A stretch of 53,222 bases of DNA, taken from positions 1 to 53,222 of the forward strand of contig LRBF01000009.1 of the NCBI GenBank assembly GCA_001580565.1. Reading direction: 5' to 3'. This DNA is from Caballeronia megalochromosomata (GTDB lineage Bacteria > Pseudomonadota > Gammaproteobacteria > Burkholderiales > Burkholderiaceae). The number at the start of each line of letters is the position of its first letter. Position 1 is the stretch's first letter. The notes below the pieces were generated by a model. That model made no database searches, was not told the origin of the DNA, and saw only the letters and a list, made by a program, of their open reading frames with translations. Positions 32,367 through 40,052 of the stretch are shown here, in pieces. The position numbers and the translations under genes were made by a program.

Positions 32367-33512
32367 CTAGAACGAATGGCGCACGCCGATCATGACGCCG
32401 GTCTGTCCCGCGCCCGCCGCGGGTGTCGTGCCGCCGCCACCGCCGCTCACCGAGTAGCGCGCCTTCGCGCTGTTGGCGAGATACGAGCCCTGGGCGTAGA
32501 CCGCGGTGCGCTTGGACAGCAGATAAGTGGTGCGCAGCGTGCTCATCGTCGCGCGTGTGTCGTGATCGGCGTTGACGATCCGATACACCTCGCCATCGAC
32601 GATGAACGACGGCGTCACGAAGTACGAAGCGCCGACGAAGAACAGATCCGAGCGCGCGTCCGGCAAGGCGGGCGAATCGGTCACGACGCGCCGTCCCAGC
32701 CAGCCGAGGCCGATCTTCGCGCCGGCGTACTGCGCCCAGGCGCTCACGTGCGTGCGCGCATCCTTGTCGGCGGCGTTGGTGAGCGGCGTGGGCGTGACGC
32801 CGTCGAAGAAGTTGGCGGCCGCCGTCGCGCCGCCGCGCTCTTCTTCGTACGATGCCGCCGCGCCGAAGTATTGCGCCTCGTACTTGAGCATCACGGACCA
32901 GTCGCGGCATTCGGTGCCATGCCCCGGCACGGAGCCCGCGCACGAGCCTTGCCCCGGCGAGTTGTTGCCGGCGGCATCGCGGCCGAAGGAATAGCTCGCG
33001 CCGAGCGTCACGCCCTTCCAGGCGCCGAGGTAGCTCACGCTGTTGTCCGAGCGCGCGTTCGGCACATAGGCATCGAGCGAGCCCATGCCATAGATGTCGG
33101 GACCGATGATGTCCGCGTTCATCAACGCGAGATAGGTCATCGTGTATTGCCGTCCGAAGGCGATCGTGCCGTACGGCGCCTTGATGCCCACGAATGCCTG
33201 TCTGCCGAACAGACGCCCGCCCTGGCCGAGGCTGCCGTCGCGGAGATTGAAGCCGCTTTCCAGCGTGAAGACCGCGCTGTAGCCGCCGCCCAGATCTTCG
33301 GTGCCGCGCAAGCCCCAGCGTGAGGGAAACTCACCCGTCACCGCCGGCATGCGAAACACATGATCACCCGCGGCATTCGCGTGCGACACATACTCGATGC
33401 CCGTATCGACGATGCCATACAGCGTGACGCTCGATTGCGCCGCCGCACTCGCCGCGAACGCGCACAGCGCGCCGCCGAGAAGAAAATGCCTGTTCCGGTG
33501 AATGACCTGCAT
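32367..33512 (-). CDS. Gram-negative general porin (Burkholderia OmpC-like)
   Basis: A 381-residue porin. The signal peptide (ending AASAAAQ) is followed by SSVTLYGIVDTGIEYVSHAN, the standard opening of betaproteobacterial porins, then SRWGLRGTEDLGGGYSAVFTLESGFN and RLFGRQAFVGIKAPYGTIAFGRQY, and it ends GVMIGVRHSF with a terminal phenylalanine. It forms a trimeric outer-membrane channel. Lying between the aromatic-acid permease and the esterase in one unit, it probably admits hydroxycinnamates. GGAGA precedes the ATG. Confidence 0.93.
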   Translation of the reverse strand: MQVIHRNRHFLLGGALCAFAASAAAQSSVTLYGIVDTGIEYVSHANAAGDHVFRMPAVTGEFPSRWGLRGTEDLGGGYSAVFTLESGFNLRDGSLGQGGRLFGRQAFVGIKAPYGTIAFGRQYTMTYLALMNADIIGPDIYGMGSLDAYVPNARSDNSVSYLGAWKGVTLGASYSFGRDAAGNNSPGQGSCAGSVPGHGTECRDWSVMLKYEAQYFGAAASYEEERGGATAAANFFDGVTPTPLTNAADKDARTHVSAWAQYAGAKIGLGWLGRRVVTDSPALPDARSDLFFVGASYFVTPSFIVDGEVYRIVNADHDTRATMSTLRTTYLLSKRTAVYAQGSYLANSAKARYSVSGGGGGTTPAAGAGQTGVMIGVRHSF

Positions 33513-33561
33513 TGACGCGTCTCCGTTGTTACTGTCGTTGTTGTGATGGATGGGAAGGAAT

Positions 33562-34803
33562 TCAGTCGGCCGCGCGCGGACGGCGGATCAGCATCAGGGC
33601 GGCGGCGGCCGCGAGCAGCGTCACGGGAATGCTCGCGCCGATGACGACGGACGCGCTTCGTCCCATCGCCAGCAATTGCCCGGCGGCGAGCGGCCCGATC
33701 ACGGAGCCGACGCGTCCCACGGCGACCGCCGCGCCGACGCCGGTGCCGCGCATCGCGGTGGGATAGAACGCGGCGGAGAGCGCATACAGCACCGATTGCC
33801 CGCCGATCACGAACATGCCCGCGAAGAATGCGGACACCGCGAGCGCGGCAAAGCCGGGTGCAATCGAGAGCGCCGCGAGCGACGCGATGATGCCGAGATA
33901 CATGCCCGACACCACGAGCGCGCCGCGCAGACGATCCATCAACATGCCGATGACGAGCGCGCCGAGACCGCCGCCGACGTTGAAGAAGATCTGCACGAAG
34001 CCGACTTCGCCGCGTCCGAGCCCGCGCGCAGCCATCAGCGAGGGAAGCCAGTTGAGCAGGAAGTAGAGAACGATCAGCGTGCAGAAATAGCTGATCCAGA
34101 GCTGCATCGTGGCGCGCGCGCGGCGTTCGCCGAACAACACGTCGATGACGGGCGCGGGCTTCGCCGCATGGCTCGCCGCGCGGCTGAACGCTTTCGACTC
34201 GGGCAGGAACGCGAAAAGCAAAGGCACGAACAGCAGCGGTCCCGCGCCGCCGACATAGAAGATGTGACGCCAGTCGGCATCGCCGGCGCTCATCATGCCG
34301 ACGATCGACGCAATCACGCCGCCGAACGGGATGCCGCAATACATCACGCTCACGGCGGTGTTGCGCGCCTTCGGCGGCACGGCTTCGGACGAGAGCGCGA
34401 TGAGATTCGGCAGCGCGCCGCCGAGTCCGATGCCCGTCAGCACGCGCACGACGACGAGTGCCGGAAAGCTCGTCACGAACGCCGTCGCGATGGAAAGCAG
34501 GCCGAAGACGCACGCAGACAGAATCAGCACGCGCTTGCGCCCGATACGATCCGCGAGACGCCCGCCGAACATCGCGCCGGGTAACAGGCCGAAGGTGCCG
34601 GCACTGAACGCAAGGCCCATCTGCGCGACGGACAAGCCGAATTCGCGCGCCATGCGCGGCGCCGCGACGCCGACGGATTGCAGGTCGAGTCCTTCGAGCA
34701 ACGCGATGGCGAAACACAGGCTCAGTGTCGCGACCGCGCTGCCCGAAAGGCTCGAATGCGCGACTGTGCCGTCTCCCGGCAATGCTGTTCTGGTGGTTTT
34801 CAT
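33562..34803 (-). CDS. MFS aromatic-acid:H+ symporter (AAHS type)
   Basis: A 413-residue major facilitator protein from ATG at 34803; the frame upstream crosses the operator region and is rejected. It has 12 membrane segments and AAHS-type motifs: CFAIALLEGLDLQSVGVAAPRMAREFGLS in helix 1, with the acidic residue used by PcaK/BenK-like carriers, GGRLADRIGRKRVLI between helices 2 and 3, and GIGLGGALPNLIALSSEAVPPKAR. It probably imports ferulate or related hydroxycinnamates. It starts 55 bases from the first of four identical-type operator palindromes and heads the permease-porin-esterase unit. Confidence 0.9.
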   Translation of the reverse strand: MKTTRTALPGDGTVAHSSLSGSAVATLSLCFAIALLEGLDLQSVGVAAPRMAREFGLSVAQMGLAFSAGTFGLLPGAMFGGRLADRIGRKRVLILSACVFGLLSIATAFVTSFPALVVVRVLTGIGLGGALPNLIALSSEAVPPKARNTAVSVMYCGIPFGGVIASIVGMMSAGDADWRHIFYVGGAGPLLFVPLLFAFLPESKAFSRAASHAAKPAPVIDVLFGERRARATMQLWISYFCTLIVLYFLLNWLPSLMAARGLGRGEVGFVQIFFNVGGGLGALVIGMLMDRLRGALVVSGMYLGIIASLAALSIAPGFAALAVSAFFAGMFVIGGQSVLYALSAAFYPTAMRGTGVGAAVAVGRVGSVIGPLAAGQLLAMGRSASVVIGASIPVTLLAAAAALMLIRRPRAAD

Positions 34804-34856
34804 GTCGGTTTCTTCGCTGGATGATCGATCGCGACGGGCGCGGCCCGCCGGTTTAC

Positions 34857-34873
34857 TATCAGGTAGCCTGATA
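34857..34873. promoter_or_regulatory. Operator copy 1 of the ferulate switch
   Basis: TATCAGG-TAG-CCTGATA, perfect seven-base arms, centred 62 bases upstream of the MFS permease start, so probably at the promoter of the leftward unit. One of four copies in the 337-base divergent region (34804-35140), which holds no gene. Confidence 0.85.
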
Positions 34874-34977
34874 TATAGGTCGTAAAAAAGCTGGCATGCG
34901 AAAAAGCGCGATTGATTCGAGCGCTGCACATGGCCGCTTGCGGTCTTTGCTTCGGTTTGCGTGTGGACGTATTTGAT

Positions 34978-34992
34978 ATCAGGTAACCTGAT
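34978..34992. promoter_or_regulatory. Operator copy 2 of the ferulate switch
   Basis: ATCAGGTAACCTGAT, a perfect palindrome around one central base, 120 bases from copy 1 and about mid-way between the two divergent genes. Its position away from both starts fits an auxiliary site, for example for looping. Confidence 0.8.
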
Positions 34993-35059
34993 TTACACAA
35001 GCGCAATGCGTTCGGTGAATACCCTAAGCAGGCGCGTTAGCGTTTACGCGCACTCGAAA

Positions 35060-35088
35060 TTGATTGCGTATCAGGTAGCCTGATATTA
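35060..35088 (+). promoter_or_regulatory. Predicted sigma-70 promoter of the ech-vdh-fcs unit
   Basis: TTGATT (35060-35065) and ATATTA (35083-35088) are separated by 17 bases, a fair -35/-10 pair about 55 bases before the ech start. Operator copy 3 fills the spacer, so a bound regulator would block RNA polymerase. Confidence 0.55.
35069..35085. promoter_or_regulatory. Operator copy 3 of the ferulate switch
   Basis: TATCAGG-TAG-CCTGATA, identical to copy 1 over 17 bases. It lies between the predicted -35 and -10 boxes of the rightward ferulate operon. Confidence 0.85.
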
Positions 35089-35098
35089 AACTCGCTTC

Positions 35099-35113
35099 AT
35101 CAGGTTGCCTGAT
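35099..35113. promoter_or_regulatory. Operator copy 4 of the ferulate switch
   Basis: ATCAGG-TTG-CCTGAT, centred 29 bases after copy 3, just downstream of the predicted -10 and 27 bases before the ech start. It would cover the transcription start. Confidence 0.82.
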
Positions 35114-35140
35114 TCAACGTCAAACGCGGGAGCAAGAAAC

Positions 35141-35971
35141 ATGGCGAATTACGAAGGACGCTACAAAACGGTCGATGTAAAAGTGGAAGGCGGCATTGCC
35201 TGGGTGATGTTCAATCGTCCGGAAAAGCGCAATGCGATGAGCCCGACGCTCAACAGCGAAATGATCCAGGTGCTGGAAGCCGTCGAACTCGACGAAGAAG
35301 CGCGCGTACTGGTGCTGACCGGCGCGGGCGATGCCTGGACGGCGGGCATGGATCTGAAGGAATATTTCCGCGAAATCGATTCGAGCCCGGAAATCGTGCA
35401 GGAAAAGATTCGCCGCGATGCCTGCCAGTGGCAATGGAAGCTCTTGCGCATGTATTCGAAGCCGACTATCGCGATGGTCAACGGCTGGTGCTTCGGCGGT
35501 GGCTTTTCGCCGCTCGTCGCGTGCGATCTGGCGATCACCGCGGATGAAGCCGTGTTCGGTCTCTCGGAGATCAACTGGGGCATTCCGCCGGGCAATCTCG
35601 TCAGCAAGGCGATGGCGGATACCGTCGGGCATCGCCGCGCGCTGCACTACATCATGACCGGCGACACCTTTACGGGCGTCGAAGCGGCGGACATGGGCCT
35701 CGTCAACAAGAGCGTGCCGCGCGCGCAATTGCGCGAGGAAGTCATCGCGCTGGCCGCGAAGCTGCTGGAGAAGAACCCGGTCGTGCTGCGCGCCGCAAAG
35801 CATGGCTTCAAGCGCTGCCGCGAGCTGACCTGGGAGCAGAATGAGGACTATCTGTACGCGAAGCTGGATCAGGCGCAACTGCGCGATCCCGAGCATGGCC
35901 GCGAGCAGGGCCTGAAGCAGTTCCTCGATGACAAATCGATCAAGCCGGGCCTGCAGGCCTACAAGCGCTGA
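35141..35971 (+). CDS. ech: Feruloyl-CoA (p-hydroxycinnamoyl-CoA) hydratase/lyase
   Basis: From ATG at 35141 (GGGAG upstream) the protein is 276 residues, the exact length of the Pseudomonas hydroxycinnamoyl-CoA hydratase-lyase, and reads very like it throughout. It is a crotonase-fold enzyme with the oxyanion-hole region WTAGMDLKEYF (Met70, Tyr75) and NGWCFGGGFSP, and catalytic Glu143 in LSEINWG. It hydrates feruloyl-CoA and splits it to vanillin and acetyl-CoA. A TTG at 35105 lies inside operator copy 4 and is not the start. It is the first gene of ech-vdh-fcs-marR. Confidence 0.97.
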   Translation: MANYEGRYKTVDVKVEGGIAWVMFNRPEKRNAMSPTLNSEMIQVLEAVELDEEARVLVLTGAGDAWTAGMDLKEYFREIDSSPEIVQEKIRRDACQWQWKLLRMYSKPTIAMVNGWCFGGGFSPLVACDLAITADEAVFGLSEINWGIPPGNLVSKAMADTVGHRRALHYIMTGDTFTGVEAADMGLVNKSVPRAQLREEVIALAAKLLEKNPVVLRAAKHGFKRCRELTWEQNEDYLYAKLDQAQLRDPEHGREQGLKQFLDDKSIKPGLQAYKR

Positions 35972-36006
35972 AGCGCGGCATTCGATCAAACCAGGAGACA
36001 GTCATC

Positions 36007-37458
36007 GTGAGTGAAGTGAGCATGTTGATCGGCGGCCGCGACGTGGCCGCATCGAATGGTGCGGTGTATGAGCGCCTGAATCCGGTGACGGGCGAAGTCG
36101 CGTCGCGCGCGCCGGCCGCGACCCTTGCGGATGCCGATGCCGCCGTCGATGCCGCCGCAGCAGCATTCCCCGCTTGGTCGGCGCTCAAGCCGACGGAGCG
36201 CCGCGCGCGTCTTCTGAAAGCCGCCGATCTGATGGATGCGCACACCGGGCGCTTCATCGAGGCGGGCGTGGCGGAAACCGGCGCGAAGCCGAACTGGCTC
36301 GGCTTCAACGTGCATCTCGCGGCGAACATGCTGCGCGAAGCCGCCGCGATGACGACCCAGATCGACGGCAGCGTCATTCCCACCGATACGCCCGGCAACA
36401 TGGCGCTCGCCGTGCGGCAGCCCTGCGGCGTGGTGCTCGGCATCGCGCCGTGGAACGCGCCGGTGATCCTCGGCACGCGCGCGGTCGCGATGCCGCTCGC
36501 GTGCGGCAATACCGTGGTGCTGAAGGCCTCCGAAGCCTGCCCGGCGATGCATCGCATGATCGGAACCGTGCTGCAGGAAGCGGGCCTCGGCGATGGCGTC
36601 GTGAACGTCGTCACGAACGCGCCCGAGGATGCGGCCGCGGTCGTCGAACGGCTGATCGCGCATCCGGCCGTGCGGCGCGTGAACTTCACCGGCTCGACGC
36701 ACGTCGGCCGCATCATCGCGATGCACGCGGCAAAGCACCTGAAGCCCGCGCTGCTGGAACTGGGCGGCAAGGCGCCGGTCATCGTGCGCGAGGACGCGGA
36801 CCTCGACGCGGCCGCATCGGCGATTGCGTTCGGCGCGTTCTTCAACCAGGGGCAGATCTGCATGTCGACGGAGCGCGTGATCGTGCATCGCGCGGTCGCG
36901 GCGGCGCTCGTCGAAAAACTCGCGGACAAGGCGCGCACGCTCGTCGCCGCGCCGCCGACCGACGCGAGCGCGGCGCTCGGTGCGCTGGTGAGCGCGCAGG
37001 CCGCCGAACGCGTCGCCGCGCTGATCGACGATGCACGCGCGCTGGGCGCGCGCATCATCACGAGCGGCGAGACGAAGGGCGCGGTGATGCAGCCCGTCAT
37101 CGTCGATGGCATCGGCAACGGCATGAAGCTGTACGCGGAAGAATCGTTCGCACCGGTGGTCACGGTGCAGCGCGTGGATGACGACGAAGAAGCGATTCGC
37201 GTCGCCAACGACAGCGAGTTCGGCTTGTCCGCGGCCATCTTCAGCCGCGATATCGCGCGGGCACTGGAACTGGCGAAGCGCGTCGAGTCGGGCATCTGCC
37301 ATATCAACGGACCCACCGTGCACGATGAAGCGCAGATGCCGTTCGGCGGCGTGAAGTCGAGCGGTTACGGCCGCTTCGGCAGCAAGGCGTCGATCGCGGA
37401 GTTCACGGACTTGCGCTGGATCACCATCCAGACAGGCGAGCGTCACTATCCGATCTGA
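36007..37458 (+). CDS. vdh: Vanillin dehydrogenase
   Basis: A 483-residue aldehyde dehydrogenase read from GTG at 36007 (AGGAG ten bases upstream). It shows IAPWNAPVILGTRA, GSTHVG (229-234), general base Glu251 in LELGGKAP and nucleophile Cys285 in FNQGQICMSTE, the form found in vanillin and salicylaldehyde dehydrogenases. It oxidises vanillin from the lyase step to vanillate with NAD+. It lies 35 bases after ech, which supports the assignment. Vanillate demethylase genes are not in the window. Confidence 0.93.
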   Translation: MSEVSMLIGGRDVAASNGAVYERLNPVTGEVASRAPAATLADADAAVDAAAAAFPAWSALKPTERRARLLKAADLMDAHTGRFIEAGVAETGAKPNWLGFNVHLAANMLREAAAMTTQIDGSVIPTDTPGNMALAVRQPCGVVLGIAPWNAPVILGTRAVAMPLACGNTVVLKASEACPAMHRMIGTVLQEAGLGDGVVNVVTNAPEDAAAVVERLIAHPAVRRVNFTGSTHVGRIIAMHAAKHLKPALLELGGKAPVIVREDADLDAAASAIAFGAFFNQGQICMSTERVIVHRAVAAALVEKLADKARTLVAAPPTDASAALGALVSAQAAERVAALIDDARALGARIITSGETKGAVMQPVIVDGIGNGMKLYAEESFAPVVTVQRVDDDEEAIRVANDSEFGLSAAIFSRDIARALELAKRVESGICHINGPTVHDEAQMPFGGVKSSGYGRFGSKASIAEFTDLRWITIQTGERHYPI

Positions 37459-37510
37459 ACGCCGACACGACACGGCGAAATACCAGCGCGCCACGCAATG
37501 GCGCACGAAC

Positions 37511-39403
37511 ATGAAGGAGACGAATTTGCTTTCATCGAGCGAAGCGATGCGCGCGCCCTTGCGCGCCGTATCGATCGGCGCGCCGCGCGTGCAAGTGCGC
37601 TCGCGCGACGGCAACTGGTACATGCGGGCGGCCGAGCCGCTCGGCGCGTATCCGGTTCGCCTGACCGATCGCCTCGTCGAGGGCGCGCGGCGGCATCCCG
37701 GGCGCTGGCTGATCGCACGCCGCGACGAGCAGGGCGAATGGCACGGCATCACCTATGCGCAGATGCTGGAGCGCGCGCGTTGCATCGGCCAGGCGCTGCA
37801 CGATCGCGGGCTGTCCGCCGAGCGGCCGCTGGTCATTCTGTCGGGCAACGATCTCGAACACATACAGGTGGCGCTCGGCGCGATGTGGGCCGGCGTGCCG
37901 TACTCGCCCATATCGCCGGCGTATTCGCTCGTGTCGAGCGACTACGGCAAGCTGCGCCACGCGATCGAATTGCTGAGCCCGGGACTCGTGTTCGCCACGG
38001 ATGCCTCGGCATACAGCGCAGCGATCAGCGCCACTGTTGCGCCGGACATCGAACTCGTCAGCGCAATCGGGGAAGGTGCCCGCGTGCACACGCCGTTCAG
38101 GCAATTGCTCGACACCGCGCCGTCGGGCGTGGACGCCGTCAACGCATCACTCGACGCGGATACCATCGCCAAGCTGCTGTTCACCTCCGGTTCGACGCGC
38201 ATGCCGAAGGCCGTGCCCACCACGCATCGCATGCTGTGCAGCAATCAGCAGATGCTGCTCGAGACGTTCCCGCAGTTCGGCATCGAGCCGCCCGTTCTGG
38301 TCGACTGGCTGCCGTGGAATCACACCTTCGGCGGCAGTCATAACGTCGGCATCGCGCTGTACAACGGCGGCACGCTATATATCGACGATGGAAAGCCGGC
38401 GGGCAAGGCATTCAGCGAAACGCTGCGCAATCTGCGCGAGATCGCCCCGACGGTGTATTTCAACGTGCCGAAGGGCTGGGAAGAACTGACCAACGCGCTC
38501 GAAACCGACGCTACGCTGCGCGAGACCTTCTTCTCGCGCGTGAAGACGTTCTTTTTCGCGGGCGCGGGGCTTTCGCAGGCCGCGTGGAACCGGCTCGATG
38601 ACGTGACGCAACGGCATTGCGGCGAGCGCATCCGCATCATGGCGGGGCTCGGCATGACGGAGACATCGCCGTCGTGCCTCTTCACGACGGGCGGCGCCGT
38701 GATGACGGCGGGCTATATCGGCGTGCCCGCGCCCGGCTGCGAAGTCAAGCTCGCGCCGGTCGACGGCAAGCTGGAATTGCGCTTTCGCGGCCCGCACGTC
38801 ATGCGCGGCTACTGGCGCGCCGATGCGAAAGCCGCGGCCGAATCGTTCGATGAGGAGGGCTATTACCGCAGCGGCGACGCCGCGAAGTTCGCCGATCCCG
38901 AACGGCCCGAGTCGGGCTTGCTGTTCGACGGCCGCATCGCGGAGGATTTCAAGCTGAGTTCAGGCACCTTCGTGAGCGTCGGCCCGATGCGCGCGCGCGT
39001 GATCTCCGAAGGCATGGCGTACATTCAGGATGTGGTGGTCACCGGACTCAATCGCGATGACGTGGGGCTGCTGGTGTTTCCGCGGGTCGACGCGTGCAGG
39101 CGGCTCGCGGAACTGCCCGACGCGGCGAGTGCGCGCGATGTCGTCGCTGCGCCGGCGGTGCGCGACTATTTCGCGGAGTTGCTGACCCGTCTGAATCGCA
39201 CGTCGACGGGAAGCGCGACGACCATCGCAAGGATGTGTCTGCTCGATGTCGCGCCATCGCTCGATCTGGGCGAAATCACGGACAAAGGCTCGATCAATCA
39301 GCGTGCCGTGCTGACGCATCGCGCGGCGCAGGTGGACGCGCTGCACGCCGCCGGACGTGATGATGCGGCCGTGATTCTGGCGCGGCCGAAGCGCGATGCC
39401 TGA
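37511..39403 (+). CDS. fcs: Feruloyl-CoA synthetase
   Basis: A 630-residue acyl-CoA synthetase of the ANL superfamily. The adenylation loop reads LLFTSGSTRMPKAVPTTH, with Arg and Ala at the usual two Gly positions, as in feruloyl-CoA synthases; GLGMTETSPSC and GYYRSGDAAKF are the later ANL core motifs. It activates ferulate with ATP and CoA for the hydratase/lyase. The start is uncertain: ATG at 37511 has no good ribosome-binding site, while AGGAG at 37515-37519 stands six bases before an in-frame TTG at 37526. Third gene of the ferulate operon, 52 bases after vdh. Confidence 0.93.
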   Translation: MKETNLLSSSEAMRAPLRAVSIGAPRVQVRSRDGNWYMRAAEPLGAYPVRLTDRLVEGARRHPGRWLIARRDEQGEWHGITYAQMLERARCIGQALHDRGLSAERPLVILSGNDLEHIQVALGAMWAGVPYSPISPAYSLVSSDYGKLRHAIELLSPGLVFATDASAYSAAISATVAPDIELVSAIGEGARVHTPFRQLLDTAPSGVDAVNASLDADTIAKLLFTSGSTRMPKAVPTTHRMLCSNQQMLLETFPQFGIEPPVLVDWLPWNHTFGGSHNVGIALYNGGTLYIDDGKPAGKAFSETLRNLREIAPTVYFNVPKGWEELTNALETDATLRETFFSRVKTFFFAGAGLSQAAWNRLDDVTQRHCGERIRIMAGLGMTETSPSCLFTTGGAVMTAGYIGVPAPGCEVKLAPVDGKLELRFRGPHVMRGYWRADAKAAAESFDEEGYYRSGDAAKFADPERPESGLLFDGRIAEDFKLSSGTFVSVGPMRARVISEGMAYIQDVVVTGLNRDDVGLLVFPRVDACRRLAELPDAASARDVVAAPAVRDYFAELLTRLNRTSTGSATTIARMCLLDVAPSLDLGEITDKGSINQRAVLTHRAAQVDALHAAGRDDAAVILARPKRDA

Positions 39404-39467
39404 GCGCGCCGAACGTCGCGGAGCGGGCGCGGTAAGATGCCACTCCACGACGCAAGGAATCACCGCG

Positions 39468-39956
39468 ATGAACGGCAAAGTACCGAAGAAAGCTGCATCC
39501 GAGACAGGCGCGCCCCGGCCGGCGCGCAAGGCGGCATCGCGGCCGCATCTCACGTACCTGATCGGCAGCCTGGACCGCATTCTCAAGCGCCGCCTGACCG
39601 ATGCGCTCGTGCCGTTCGGCCTCACGCTCGCGCAATTCACGGCGCTGTCCGTGCTGGAGGCGCGCGGGGAGGCGTCGAACGCGCAACTCGCAGAGCGTTC
39701 GTTCATCACGCCGCAATCGGCCAATGAAGTCATGATCGCGATGTCCTCGCGCGGCTGGGTGACGCGCGAGCCCGATCCGAATCACGGACGGATTGTCGTG
39801 TTGCGTCTCACGGACGAAGGACGCGCGGTCGTGCGCCGCTGCATGAAGGCAATCGAGCTGATCGAGCGGGAGATGCTGGGGGATATCGATGTGGAAAAGG
39901 CGGCGGAAATCCAGGCCCATCTCGAAGAGTTCGGACGGCGGCTGAGGCGCGCGTAG
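39468..39956 (+). CDS. MarR-family regulator of the ferulate genes
   Basis: A 162-residue MarR protein from ATG at 39468 (AAGGA nine bases upstream); a frame extension overlapping fcs is rejected. After a basic N-tail come RPHLTYLIGSLDRILKRRL, then the winged helix (about 52-118) with AERSFITPQSANEVMIAMSSRGWVTREPDPNHGRIVVL. MarR regulators of hydroxycinnamate genes (FerR, CouR type) repress and are released by the CoA thioester. As last gene of the operon it is the obvious candidate to bind the four ATCAGG-N3-CCTGAT sites, including its own operon promoter. Confidence 0.9.
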   Translation: MNGKVPKKAASETGAPRPARKAASRPHLTYLIGSLDRILKRRLTDALVPFGLTLAQFTALSVLEARGEASNAQLAERSFITPQSANEVMIAMSSRGWVTREPDPNHGRIVVLRLTDEGRAVVRRCMKAIELIEREMLGDIDVEKAAEIQAHLEEFGRRLRRA

Positions 39957-40052
39957 CCTTGCTATCGGTCAGGATAGCGACAACGCTGCCTGCATTCGCC
40001 GCTCGCGAGCGGACCGCGTGAGCCGCGATCCGCCTTGCTTCGACATCGATCC

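Noticed and set aside
39999..40012. Palindrome CCGCTCGCGAGCGG between the MarR gene and the autotransporter, plus a GCTATC/GATAGC pair beside it
   Set aside because: Considered as a bidirectional terminator, but there is no T-run on either strand; short GC palindromes are common at this base composition.
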